A stretch of 41,986 nucleotides of DNA from positions 1 to 41,986 of the forward strand of contig CAMPAL010000009.1 of NCBI GenBank assembly GCA_946631855.1. Direction: 5' to 3'. The DNA comes from an uncultured Treponema sp. Lineage in GTDB: Bacteria; Spirochaetota; Spirochaetia; Treponematales; Treponemataceae. This document shows positions 25,760 to 35,402 of this stretch, in pieces (within the stretch, counting starts at the first letter, position 1; each line of letters starts with the position of its first letter). Both the position numbers and the translations under genes were made by a program. The notes below the pieces were generated by a model that ran no database searches, had not been told where the DNA came from, and was given only the letters and a program-made list of their open reading frames with translations.

Positions 25760-27536
25760 AAAAATACTGATTCTTGAACCATCTCAATCTATACAAGCCC
25801 TCATACTGGAAAAAACAAAAAAATCCGATCTTGAAATAAAATTTGAAAGTTCTTTCGCAAAGTATTTTCTGAGCATTCTTTCTACAAAGCCAGATGCCCT
25901 CTGCATTAATGCCGATTACAACAATCCTCAGGGGTTCGAATTTGTTCATTTTGTAAAAACAATGTCTTTCTGCGGAAAACTTCCTGTTGCTCTTTACACC
26001 ACCGGCAAGCAGCCTTTTGAAAACTACTGCAGAAAAAACAGCGGTGCCGATATCTTCTTTGATTTTCATAAAGAAACAATTCTCGAAAATATTCAGGCTC
26101 TCCTGGAAATTCAAAGCTCCGGAAAAATCGCAAAATGTGTTCAAAATGATTTAATAAAAAGTGCCATCTCTCAATATTTTGTAGAAATGATTGGCACCCT
26201 TGCCGATTTGGATGAAACAGCAGATATCCTTTTAACTATGATAATTGAATTCTGTGAACTTTCTGGAGTTGCCCTTCTTTTACAGGAATGTGATGGCCCT
26301 CATCTTTACTACAAATGTGCACCAAATTTTTACGACAGAGTAAAAAAACAGTTCCTCAAAGTTTGTTCAACCGATTTTGAAAAACTTCGCCCGGACTTAA
26401 ATCTTGCACAACTGACTCTCCACGAACTTTCTGTTAACAAAGAGCTGGATACATACAACACAAAGCAGGTTCCACTTTCTTCTTACCAGCAGATTCCTCT
26501 TAAAGATTCAAACAAGACTATTTTTGGTTCTTTAAATATTGTACGCGAAGGAAACTTTACAAGCCGCCAGCTGGATTTACTGAAATTCTTCAGTAAGAAT
26601 GCAAGTATTGCCCTGGAATACGCAAACAAAATTAAAGAAAAAATCCGTTTTGAAATGAACATTCGAAAAGCCTTCAGCCGTTTTGTTCCAGAACAGATTA
26701 TTGATGATTTAGTTACGGCTTCTGAAAATCAGGATACAGTTTCTCTTGGTGAAAAACGTAACGTTGCTATCCTCTTTAGTGATATCCGTTCCTTCACCAG
26801 CATAAGTGAATTAAACCGCCCTGAAGTAATTGTAGACTTCTTAAACCGCTACTTCACCATCATGGTAAACATCATCAAAAAACACGGTGGTACAATTGAT
26901 AAATTCATTGGTGACGCAATCATGGCACTTTTTGGTGCTCCTGTAAGCTACGAAGACAACACCCGTCGTGCAGTTGCCGCAGCCTGTGAAATGAGGGAAG
27001 CACTTTCTACAGTTCCTCTTGGAGACCTGATTTTACCGGAAGGAATGAAATTCAATATCGGAATTGGTATTAACTACAGTGATGTAACAGTAGGTTCAAT
27101 TGGTTCTGCCGATAAAACAGATTACACAGTCATTGGTGATGGTGTAAACCTGGCCAGCCGTCTGGAAGGACTTACAAAAGTTTACGGTTCAATGATTTTA
27201 GTCAGCGATTCTGTAAAACAGGATATCAAACAGGAAAATAACTTTGTCTTCCGTTATCTGGATGATGTAAAGGTAAAAGGAAAAGCAAAGGGAGTTCCAA
27301 TTTTCTCAGTAGACCGCTGTCAGGAAGAATTTTCACCACTCTACCGTGACTCCTACAAAAAAGGACTGGATTTATACAAACAGGGAATTTTCCCACTGGC
27401 AAAAGAGTATTTTGAAAAGGCAAAAGCTCAAGCTCCAGAAGATAAAGCAGTAAATCTTATGCTTGAACGCTGTTTAGATTTAATTGCCAATCCTCCTGAA
27501 AAGTGGGATGGAGCTTTTGAATTCCATACAAAATAA
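25752..27536 (+). CDS. Class III adenylate/guanylate cyclase with REC-like and GAF-like N-terminal domains
   Basis: RNVAILFSDIRSFTSISELNRPEVIVDFLNRYFTIMVNIIKKHGGTIDKFIGDAIMALFGAPVSYEDNTRRAVAAACEM; 8-nt overlap with the upstream gene. Confidence 0.92.
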   Translation: MTKKILILEPSQSIQALILEKTKKSDLEIKFESSFAKYFLSILSTKPDALCINADYNNPQGFEFVHFVKTMSFCGKLPVALYTTGKQPFENYCRKNSGADIFFDFHKETILENIQALLEIQSSGKIAKCVQNDLIKSAISQYFVEMIGTLADLDETADILLTMIIEFCELSGVALLLQECDGPHLYYKCAPNFYDRVKKQFLKVCSTDFEKLRPDLNLAQLTLHELSVNKELDTYNTKQVPLSSYQQIPLKDSNKTIFGSLNIVREGNFTSRQLDLLKFFSKNASIALEYANKIKEKIRFEMNIRKAFSRFVPEQIIDDLVTASENQDTVSLGEKRNVAILFSDIRSFTSISELNRPEVIVDFLNRYFTIMVNIIKKHGGTIDKFIGDAIMALFGAPVSYEDNTRRAVAAACEMREALSTVPLGDLILPEGMKFNIGIGINYSDVTVGSIGSADKTDYTVIGDGVNLASRLEGLTKVYGSMILVSDSVKQDIKQENNFVFRYLDDVKVKGKAKGVPIFSVDRCQEEFSPLYRDSYKKGLDLYKQGIFPLAKEYFEKAKAQAPEDKAVNLMLERCLDLIANPPEKWDGAFEFHTK

Positions 27537-27554
27537 AACAAAAATACGTCGAAA

Positions 27555-28208
27555 TCAGGCTGGAATCTGAACGCTTGAAATTGTTTCTCCATTTATAGAT
27601 TCAATCTTAAAGTATTCAGGGCCCAGTCCAATCTGCTTAAGCATAAGAACAATAATTATAATTCCCAGTCCAGAACCTTCAGACTGATCAATTGTCATAT
27701 ACGCATCTTCAATACTGTCGTACTGTTTTGCCCTTTCAAATTTACTTTGAATACGTTCTTTTTCAGCTTCTGTTAAAGTTGCTTTATTTATAATTTTAAC
27801 GGTGATATTTTCTTTATCATAAGACAAAACATATCTTATGTATAAATGTTCTTCTTCCTGAAGTTTCCTGTAATGAGCCAGATTGGAACTAATTTCTGAT
27901 TTAAAATCAATCATCGCGGCTTCATAATCTAAAGGATTGTTAATATCAAGATTACATTCGTTGCAGAAACATCTTTTTATATTTGCTTTATCTGCATTTC
28001 CCAAAAGTTCATTTGAACTATATGCAAGATAACTTAAAAAGGATTCCTTCTTGCAGGCAGAAAGAAAAAATTTGAGAACCTGAGCAACTGTCATTTGAAA
28101 ATCATGAGTTACACAATAACTTTCAAATTCTATTACTTCCTGTTTTTTAACAGCTTCGTCTATTTTACTTTTATCAATTATGCAATCATTTTTAAATATA
28201 ACTTTCAT
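27555..28208 (-). CDS. GHKL/histidine-kinase-like ATPase protein lacking HisKA
   Basis: N-box-like SSNELLGNADKANIKR and G-box EGSGLGIIIIVLMLKQIGL; start placed at the ATG at 28208 because the 28271 start lies in a terminator. Confidence 0.65.
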   Translation of the reverse strand: MKVIFKNDCIIDKSKIDEAVKKQEVIEFESYCVTHDFQMTVAQVLKFFLSACKKESFLSYLAYSSNELLGNADKANIKRCFCNECNLDINNPLDYEAAMIDFKSEISSNLAHYRKLQEEEHLYIRYVLSYDKENITVKIINKATLTEAEKERIQSKFERAKQYDSIEDAYMTIDQSEGSGLGIIIIVLMLKQIGLGPEYFKIESINGETISSVQIPA

Positions 28209-28252
28209 ATTGATAGTATTATAGTACAAATTTTTAACATTTAATAATAAAA

Positions 28253-28293
28253 AAAGACAACTTTCTAACAAATTTTTATTTATAGAAAGCTGT
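28253..28293 (-). terminator. Rho-independent terminator of rubrerythrin gene
   Basis: Minus strand GACAGCTTTCTATAAATAAAAATTTGTTAGAAAGTTGTCTTTTTTT. Confidence 0.85.
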
Positions 28294-28339
28294 CTTCTCT
28301 ATAAAAGACTAGTACATAGTTTTAGATAAAACTAAAAAA

Positions 28340-28879
28340 CTAGAAATTTTCAGCACTTACTTCAAAATAGCTCTTTGGATGTAAACAAACTGGACATGCT
28401 TCTGGAGCCTTTGTTCCTACAACAATATGACCACAGTTTCTGCATTCCCAAACTTTTACTTCGCTCTTTTCGAATACCTGCTGCATTTCAATATTTTTCA
28501 ACAAAGCACGATAACGCTCTTCGTGACGTTTTTCAATTGCTGCAACAGCACGGAATTTTACTGCAAGAGCCTTAAATCCTTCTTCTTCAGCTACTTTTGC
28601 AAAGTCTTCATACATATCTGTCCATTCAAAGTTTTCACCATCAGCGGCTGCAGAAAGGTTTGCCTTTGTATCACCAATACCATCAAGTTCTTTGAACCAC
28701 AATTTTGCATGTTCTTTTTCGTTATCTGCAGTTTTCAAAAAGATTTCTGCAATCTGTTCAAATCCTTCTTTTTTTGCAACAGAAGCAAAATATGTATACT
28801 TGTTTCTTGCCTGACTTTCTCCTGCAAAAGCTGCCTGTAAATTTTTTTCTGTTTTTGTTCCTGCGTATTTATTTGCCAT
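28340..28879 (-). CDS. Rubrerythrin
   Basis: [37 protein letters not shown]...[11 protein letters not shown]; rubredoxin-type [29 protein letters not shown]. Confidence 0.97.
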   Translation of the reverse strand: MANKYAGTKTEKNLQAAFAGESQARNKYTYFASVAKKEGFEQIAEIFLKTADNEKEHAKLWFKELDGIGDTKANLSAAADGENFEWTDMYEDFAKVAEEEGFKALAVKFRAVAAIEKRHEERYRALLKNIEMQQVFEKSEVKVWECRNCGHIVVGTKAPEACPVCLHPKSYFEVSAENF

Positions 28880-28998
28880 AAAATACCTGCTCCTTATAAA
28901 AAAAATATCTAAACTATTATTGATTATATTTAAAGAATTTTCAAAAGGTTTTTAACTAGAACTGTAAAACAATCAAAAAAACTGTTACATTATCAGCT

Positions 28999-29643
28999 AT
29001 GAAACTTTATATTTCAGACCCACACTTTTATCAGGAAAGATTTGAATTAGACATGGACAAAAGAGGCTTCCCTGATATCACCACCATGAACAAATATATG
29101 ATTGAAAAATGGAACAAAAAAGTTCAGGGTGGCGACTATATTATAGTTTTGGGTGATCTTTTTGATACAAAACATCCCGAAGAGGTAAATGCCGTTCTCA
29201 ATCGTCTTTACGGAAAAATCTGTCTGATTGAAGGAAATCATGATGTACGCTGGCTCAAAAAAGAAGGAGTTAATCTAAACCGCTTTGAATGGATTAAACC
29301 CTATGCAGAAATTACCGACGGAAATAAAACTGTAATTGCCAGTCATTATCCAACTTTTTGTTACAATCACCAGTATCAGCTTACCAGCGATAAAAGTCCC
29401 CGAACCTACATGCTGTACGGCCATGTTCACAACACCCACGATGAAGTGCTTGTAAATCAGTTTCAGGAATTAACTAGAAAAAGCATTGTAAAAACAGCAG
29501 ATGGTGAACGAAAAATTCCCTGTAATATGATAAACTGCTTCTGTAAATTCAGCGATTACACTCCTTTAAGCCTGAAAGAATGGATTGAGCTGGATGCAAA
29601 AAGAAGAGCTGAACTTAAAATTCCAGAAAATCAGATACTATGA
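28999..29643 (+). CDS. Calcineurin-like metallophosphoesterase
   Basis: LYISDPHF...VLGDLFDTKHPEEV...LIEGNHDVRW...VIASHYP...YGHVHNTHDE. Confidence 0.9.
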   Translation: MKLYISDPHFYQERFELDMDKRGFPDITTMNKYMIEKWNKKVQGGDYIIVLGDLFDTKHPEEVNAVLNRLYGKICLIEGNHDVRWLKKEGVNLNRFEWIKPYAEITDGNKTVIASHYPTFCYNHQYQLTSDKSPRTYMLYGHVHNTHDEVLVNQFQELTRKSIVKTADGERKIPCNMINCFCKFSDYTPLSLKEWIELDAKRRAELKIPENQIL

Positions 29644-30773
29644 AAAAAATACTCTTTATCACAAGCTCTTTAATCTCAATTTTTTGCCTCATAAGTTGTC
29701 TTTCCTGCAGAAAAGTTGAAAGCAAAGCAGAAAGCATGTCTCTCCGCGAAAAACTGGGACAGATGTTTGTAATTCGTCCTGAATCTCTGGATCCTTCATA
29801 TTCAGTTACAGAAGTTCATCAGACTTACGGTTATGGTTCAGAATTTATCTCTCCAGAAATGATAGAGACCTATAAAAATTATCCTGCAGGCGGAGTCATT
29901 CTTTTTCCAAAAAACATAATCAATCCTGAGCAGACAAAAAATCTTACTTCACAAATTCACGCTCTGAACACAATTCCAACCTTTATCTATGTTGATGAAG
30001 AAGGCGGCCCTGTTACAAGAGTTTCAAGAAATCCAGAATTTAATCTGCCGGTTTTTAAAGATATGAAAACGATTGGAGAAACAGGCGATCCGGAAATTGC
30101 TTACAGAGCTGGCAGAACCATTGGTTCATACTTAAAAGAATATGGCTTTGATGTTGATTTTGCCCCTGTTGCAGATGTGGACACAAATCCAGACAACCCG
30201 ATTATTGGAAGAAGAGCCTTCAGTTCAAATCCAAACCAGGCTGCCAAAATGGATTCTGCCTTTTACAAAGGACTTAAAGCTGAAGGAATTTTTGGCTGTT
30301 ACAAACATTTTCCAGGCCACGGAGACACTCAGACCGATACTCACAAAGGTTATACCGAACTGAACAAAAGCTGGAAGGAACTTTTAGAATGCGAAATAAT
30401 TCCTTTCAAAGCCGGAATTGCCGAAAAAATCAACTTTATCATGATTTCTCATATCACCTGTCCAAAAGTAGACCCTTCTGGAAATCCCACTACTTTTTCA
30501 AAAGTACTTTTACAGGACAAACTCCGAAAAGAATTAAAATATGAAGGAATTATCATTACTGATTCTATGGAAATGGGGGCCATTCTAAACGAGTTCGACC
30601 CTGCAGAAGCAGCAATTCAGTCTATTCTTGCCGGTGCAGATATCATCCTCATACCTTACAATTATACAAAGACCTTTGATGCGGTGGAAAAAGCTGTAAA
30701 AGAGGGACGTATCTCAGAAAAAAGAATAAACGAGAGTGTGAATCGAATTTTAAAGATTAAAGGCGTTCTTTAA
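29640..30773 (+). CDS. Glycoside hydrolase family 3 lipoprotein (beta-N-acetylhexosaminidase-like)
   Basis: SLREKLGQMFVI, FIYVDEEGGPVTRV, DVDFAPVADVDTNPDNPIIGRRAFSSNP, CYKHFPGHGDTQTDTHKGY, IIITDSMEMGAI; 4-nt overlap with the upstream gene. Confidence 0.93.
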   Translation: MKKILFITSSLISIFCLISCLSCRKVESKAESMSLREKLGQMFVIRPESLDPSYSVTEVHQTYGYGSEFISPEMIETYKNYPAGGVILFPKNIINPEQTKNLTSQIHALNTIPTFIYVDEEGGPVTRVSRNPEFNLPVFKDMKTIGETGDPEIAYRAGRTIGSYLKEYGFDVDFAPVADVDTNPDNPIIGRRAFSSNPNQAAKMDSAFYKGLKAEGIFGCYKHFPGHGDTQTDTHKGYTELNKSWKELLECEIIPFKAGIAEKINFIMISHITCPKVDPSGNPTTFSKVLLQDKLRKELKYEGIIITDSMEMGAILNEFDPAEAAIQSILAGADIILIPYNYTKTFDAVEKAVKEGRISEKRINESVNRILKIKGVL

Positions 30774-30857
30774 AAATCATTCTCTAATTTTCCATTATTT
30801 TTTCCCACAGTCATAAACATTATGTTATAATTAACTCATTACAAGAAGGTATAAAAA

Positions 30858-31445
30858 ATGAAATATTTAATCTGTTCAGATATTCACGGTTCCGAAACCG
30901 CCTGTCAAACTGCTGTCAACTTTTTCAATCAATTCAAATGTGACAAAATTCTCCTTCTTGGTGATATTTTATACCATGGTCCACGTAACAATCTTCCTGA
31001 AGGACACAATCCAAAAGGCGTAATTTCAATTTTAAATGATTTATCGGACAAAATTATTGCCTGCCGCGGAAACTGTGATGCCGAAGTAGACCAGATGGTT
31101 CTCAAATTTTCCTGCTTAGCCGATTTTTTCCAGATTATAGATAATGACCTTACTATTTTTGCAAGTCACGGACACGTTTATGCACCAAAAGATTCAAATG
31201 GAAATCTTCCTGTAGGATGTGAAACTGCCAGCAAAGAAATTATGGTTTCTAAACCAGCCCTTCTCTTATATGGACATACCCATGTCTCAGTTCTGGAAAA
31301 AATTGAAGAGGGTCTTATAGTTTGTAATCCAGGTTCGGTTTCACTTCCAAAAGGAGGAACTCAAAGTGGATTTGCAATCTACGAAAATAAAAAAATCAGT
31401 TTATACAACATGCAAGGACAAGAGCTTAAAACAATTCATTTCTAG
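30858..31445 (+). CDS. Phosphodiesterase (YfcE/MJ0936 family)
   Basis: LICSDIHGSETACQ...LLLGDILYHGPRNNLPEGHNPKGV...RGNCDAEVDQMVL...LLYGHTHV...NPGSVSLPKGG. Confidence 0.92.
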   Translation: MKYLICSDIHGSETACQTAVNFFNQFKCDKILLLGDILYHGPRNNLPEGHNPKGVISILNDLSDKIIACRGNCDAEVDQMVLKFSCLADFFQIIDNDLTIFASHGHVYAPKDSNGNLPVGCETASKEIMVSKPALLLYGHTHVSVLEKIEEGLIVCNPGSVSLPKGGTQSGFAIYENKKISLYNMQGQELKTIHF

Positions 31446-31453
31446 GAAGAAAT

Positions 31454-32959
31454 ATGGAAAAGTATGATGTAATTGTCGTTGGAGCCGGCAATGGTGGTCT
31501 GTCTGCAGCTGTAACTGCCAGTCAGATGGGACGTAAAACTATTCTTTTTGAAAAACACAATCTGCCCGGAGGTGCTGTAAGTAGTTTCCGAAGAGGACGT
31601 TTTGAATTTGAACCATCCTTACACGAAATGTGCGAAGTTGGTTCAGAAGAAAAACCAGGTGCTTCCAGACAACTTCTTAAAGATTTAGAAGCTGAAGTTG
31701 ATCTTGTACATGAAAACTCCTGCTACACAGTTATTTCTAACGACCCGGAAGAACCTTTTAATCTGAAATTACCTTGCGGAATTGATGAATTTTGCGAAAC
31801 AGTAGAAAAAGAAGTACCAGGAAGTGGTGAAAAAATCAAACTATTTCTTGAATACGAAAAAAAAGCCATGGATGAAGCAGAAAGACTGGATAAAAAACAA
31901 TTCCGTCTTAAAGATCTTCCTGAAATTTTCAATCTTTTCAGATTACTTTCGTTTCCTACAGATTTCATTTTTGACCTTTTTAAGATTCCTAAAAAAGCCC
32001 AGCACATTATTGAACCTTACTGGACTTATGTAGGCGAACCAACTTCTACAATGTGCCCTTTTATGATGGGTATCATGGATTACTGTTATATTGTTGATGG
32101 AGCAGGTCTTCCTTCAAAATTCTCTCATGAATTCTCTCTTGCTCTCGACAAAACAATACGAAAACATGGTGGACAGATTTTTTACAATACACCAGTTACC
32201 AAAATTCTTGTAAAAAAAGGCCGGGCATACGGTGTAGTTGCAGGCGGCAAAGAATATTATTCTGATAATATCATCTGTAACTGCTTCCCTAACGATGTTT
32301 TTGGCCGCATGGTTGATAAAAAAGAAGTTCCTGTTATTGAATACAAAAAAGCCAATGCCCGAAAACTTGGTGTTTCCTTTATTAATATCAATCTGGGACT
32401 TAACAAAACAGTGAAAGAACTTGGAATTTCTGATTATTCAACTTTCATCCTCAAATATGCAGATTCTACAAAGCAATGGAAAGACTGCCATAATCTTGCC
32501 GGTGGTGGATTTTTAATTGCAAACGCCCTCAATACAGTAATTCCTGATTGCAGTCCGGAAGGAACCAGCCACATAACAATTACAACTGCAATTTATGGGG
32601 ATGACTGGGCTAAGGTCAAACCTGAAGATTATAAAAAGACAAAACTGAAAATTGCAGAAGAACTTATAGACTATTATGAAAAAACTACTGGCATATCTAT
32701 AAAACCATTCATCGAAGAGATTGAAGTTGCAACTCCTGTTACCTATTGCCGTTACCTTGGAACTCCAAACGGAACTCCTTACGGCTTTCAGACTTCTAAC
32801 TGGGATGGAATCTTCCTAAGAACAATGAATCTTATAAAAGAAAGATCCATCAAAGGGCTTAAGTTTGTAGGTGCACACGCCCAGCATTCAGACGGATACA
32901 ATCAAACCTTAAAATCAGGAAAAGTTGCAGTGGAGGAAATCAAATGGCAAAAAAAATAA
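31454..32959 (+). CDS. CrtI-like NAD(P)/FAD-dependent oxidoreductase (phytoene desaturase / retinol-saturase-like)
   Basis: DVIVVGAGNGGLSAAVTASQMGRKTILFEKHNLPGGAVSSFRRGRFEFEPSLHEM; C-terminal GLKFVGAHAQHSDGYNQTLKSGKVAVEEI. Confidence 0.85.
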   Translation: MEKYDVIVVGAGNGGLSAAVTASQMGRKTILFEKHNLPGGAVSSFRRGRFEFEPSLHEMCEVGSEEKPGASRQLLKDLEAEVDLVHENSCYTVISNDPEEPFNLKLPCGIDEFCETVEKEVPGSGEKIKLFLEYEKKAMDEAERLDKKQFRLKDLPEIFNLFRLLSFPTDFIFDLFKIPKKAQHIIEPYWTYVGEPTSTMCPFMMGIMDYCYIVDGAGLPSKFSHEFSLALDKTIRKHGGQIFYNTPVTKILVKKGRAYGVVAGGKEYYSDNIICNCFPNDVFGRMVDKKEVPVIEYKKANARKLGVSFININLGLNKTVKELGISDYSTFILKYADSTKQWKDCHNLAGGGFLIANALNTVIPDCSPEGTSHITITTAIYGDDWAKVKPEDYKKTKLKIAEELIDYYEKTTGISIKPFIEEIEVATPVTYCRYLGTPNGTPYGFQTSNWDGIFLRTMNLIKERSIKGLKFVGAHAQHSDGYNQTLKSGKVAVEEIKWQKK

Positions 32960-34191
32960 TCAATCCTATAAAATCTCTGAAAGCAACAAAATTTTTTGAA
33001 CTCATAAAAGAAAGAACCGAGCGTTTCAACAAAAGTTCTAAAGAACCTATTCCACATGAATACCAGGTAAACGCTCTTGCACGACGACTGCACCCAGACA
33101 AGCAGTTTGTAAAAATATCAAAAATTGTAGAAAACAGTCCAGACTGTAAAACTTACACACTTATCCCGGATACCGAAAAAGGCACTAATGAACTTGCCTA
33201 TTTTTCTTCCGGACAATATGTAACTGTTTTTCTTGAAATTGAAGGACTAAAAATCACAAGACCTTATTCTCTATCTTCAGCTCCATACCAGAGTCTTGGT
33301 GGAGAAAAGGGCTTTTATGAAATTACAATAAAAGCAGCCCCGGACGGTCTTGTTTCAAATTACATTCTGGAAAACTGGAAAGAAAATCAGCAGATAAAAA
33401 TTTCTGCCCCAGAAGGTCATTTTGATTATGTTTACTTAAGAGATGCACCAACTGTAGTAGGAATTGCCGGCGGTTCAGGAATTACTCCATTTTTAAGTTA
33501 TGCAAAATCAATTGTAAATGGTGATGAAAATTTCAACCTGATTCTGCTCTACGGAAGCCGGGACTCTTCTTCCATTCTGTTTCAGAAGGAACTGAAAGAG
33601 CTGGAAAATAAATCTAATAAAATCAAAGTAGTTCATGTCTTGAGTGGTGAAAATACAGAAGTTTCAAATGAAAATGAGGAGTCTGTCCCCCTACAATTTG
33701 AAAAAGGCTTCATCAATGCCGAACTGATTAAAAAGTACGCTCCTCAAAGTCCTTACTCCATCTTTCTGTGTGGACCACAAGCCATGTACAACTTTGTTGA
33801 TAAAGAGATTGAAAAACTTGGTCTCGAAAAGAAGTTTGTACGCCACGAAATGTTTGGTGAAATTCATAATGCAAAAAATCAGGAAGGATATCCGGGATGC
33901 CAGTCTGATGAAGTTACAATCACCGTAACAATTTGCGACCAGACTTACACTGTAAAAGGCAATGCCAACGATACAATTCTTCAGATTTTGGAAAAAGGTG
34001 GTATAGCTGTACCGAACCGATGTAGAAGTGGTGAATGCGGCTGGTGTCACAGTCTTCTTAAAAGCGGGAAGGTCTTTATACCAGCCAGAATGGACTACAG
34101 ACGCAAGGCAGATATCAAGTTCAACTTTATCCATCCATGCTCAACTTTTGCATTAAGCGATATTGAACTTGATATTCCACCTGCAAAATAA
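32944..34191 (+). CDS. Ferredoxin-NAD(P)H reductase-type protein with C-terminal 2Fe-2S domain
   Basis: RPYSLSSAPYQS FAD motif, VVGIAGGSGITPFLSYAKSI, FLCGPQAMYNFV, RCRSGECGWCHSLLKSG...HPC 2Fe-2S motif. Confidence 0.92.
   Translation: MAKKIINPIKSLKATKFFELIKERTERFNKSSKEPIPHEYQVNALARRLHPDKQFVKISKIVENSPDCKTYTLIPDTEKGTNELAYFSSGQYVTVFLEIEGLKITRPYSLSSAPYQSLGGEKGFYEITIKAAPDGLVSNYILENWKENQQIKISAPEGHFDYVYLRDAPTVVGIAGGSGITPFLSYAKSIVNGDENFNLILLYGSRDSSSILFQKELKELENKSNKIKVVHVLSGENTEVSNENEESVPLQFEKGFINAELIKKYAPQSPYSIFLCGPQAMYNFVDKEIEKLGLEKKFVRHEMFGEIHNAKNQEGYPGCQSDEVTITVTICDQTYTVKGNANDTILQILEKGGIAVPNRCRSGECGWCHSLLKSGKVFIPARMDYRRKADIKFNFIHPCSTFALSDIELDIPPAK
33679..33692. repeat. GGAGTCTGTCCCC repeat inside reductase gene
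   Basis: ggagtctgtccccc; encodes ESVPL. Confidence 0.55.
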
Positions 34192-34207
34192 TTTGTAACA
34201 AAGTTTA

Positions 34208-35386
34208 TTAATATTTTGTCAGATCAGGCAGTTCATCCAGTGTGATTGCAATTTCACTGTCATAGACTGCCTGTTTATGTGCCTGTGTATTATAATATTC
34301 TCCAGACCAGAAATTATTTTTATCTGTATCTCTTTTTACTTTACCGTTAGCATCCTGAGCTCCATCATTCCATACCATAAAATAAAGCCACCATGCTCCA
34401 TCTTTTGCAATTTTATCCATATCAGGAATAACGCCACACTCAGTTAAAGCTGTTAACTTTGATTTATCCATATTTACAAACTTTGTATAAGATGCTTTTT
34501 GGCTCGAATAATCTTTTGGATTTGCATAAATATCATTTCCAATAATATCTACATATTCACTTCCAGGATAGAACTTTGCATTTTGTCCATTCCATACCCA
34601 GATAAGATTATGAATGCCTTTTTCTTTTGTAAAATAATCAAACATAAGACGCCAGAGTGCTATAAAAGACTGTCCACATTCATTAACATCACTTGAAACG
34701 GTGTATTTTCCATCAGCTTTTTTACTTGTTGATGAACCAGCTCCCCACCAGAACCAGGCAGAAGCACCTGCCCAGCCACCTTCAAGATTTCCTGCAGCTT
34801 CATGCAAAGGACGCCACAAAACAGGAACTCCTTCATCCTGCAATTTTTTCAATTCAATGGCGATAGTATCAAGATCTGCCATCATTTCTTTATATTCTTT
34901 TGAATTCTTTTTCCACTGTTTAGAAGTAGTATCATAAGGAATACGGAATTCTATCTCTTCTGCGGAGAAAGAACCTGTTTTTCCAGAAGCAGCCATTGGA
35001 TTACGCCAGTGCCAGGTAAAAGCAACTATACCGTGTTTATCTGTAATCTGTTTATAATCAAGGTTCATACCTTTCCAGAAATTAATGGCACGACTTGTTT
35101 CAAGGTTAGTTGCATTATAACCAAGGCTTGTGTAATTCATAAAATCAAAACCCATCAAAGCAGGATATTTTGAAACTTCCCTGTTTACACGGTTCAACAT
35201 TTTACAATTTGTGTTCCATGAATTTTCCATCTGACCTGTAAGAACTTTACTGCCGTAAATGTCATTCAAATACTTAAAAAGATGTTTTGCATTGGCAGTA
35301 GCATTTTTATCAGCTAAATCTGCTGCAAAAACACTAAAAGCAAAGAAAACCGCAATAATTAAACTTGTAATCTTTTTCATATTCAA
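34208..35386 (-). CDS. Secreted GH26 beta-mannanase
   Basis: Signal peptide; KVLTGQMENSWN, HGIVAFTWHWRNPM, VPVLWRPLHEAAGNLEGGWAGASAWFWWG, LIWVWNGQ, ALTECGVIPD. Confidence 0.9.
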   Translation of the reverse strand: MNMKKITSLIIAVFFAFSVFAADLADKNATANAKHLFKYLNDIYGSKVLTGQMENSWNTNCKMLNRVNREVSKYPALMGFDFMNYTSLGYNATNLETSRAINFWKGMNLDYKQITDKHGIVAFTWHWRNPMAASGKTGSFSAEEIEFRIPYDTTSKQWKKNSKEYKEMMADLDTIAIELKKLQDEGVPVLWRPLHEAAGNLEGGWAGASAWFWWGAGSSTSKKADGKYTVSSDVNECGQSFIALWRLMFDYFTKEKGIHNLIWVWNGQNAKFYPGSEYVDIIGNDIYANPKDYSSQKASYTKFVNMDKSKLTALTECGVIPDMDKIAKDGAWWLYFMVWNDGAQDANGKVKRDTDKNNFWSGEYYNTQAHKQAVYDSEIAITLDELPDLTKY

Positions 35387-35402
35387 CTCCTGAATAATAC
35401 AT

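Noticed and set aside
28427-28840. 137-aa plus-strand ORF antisense to rubrerythrin
   Set aside because: Shadow ORF, Phe/Cys-rich, inside a clearly conserved gene.
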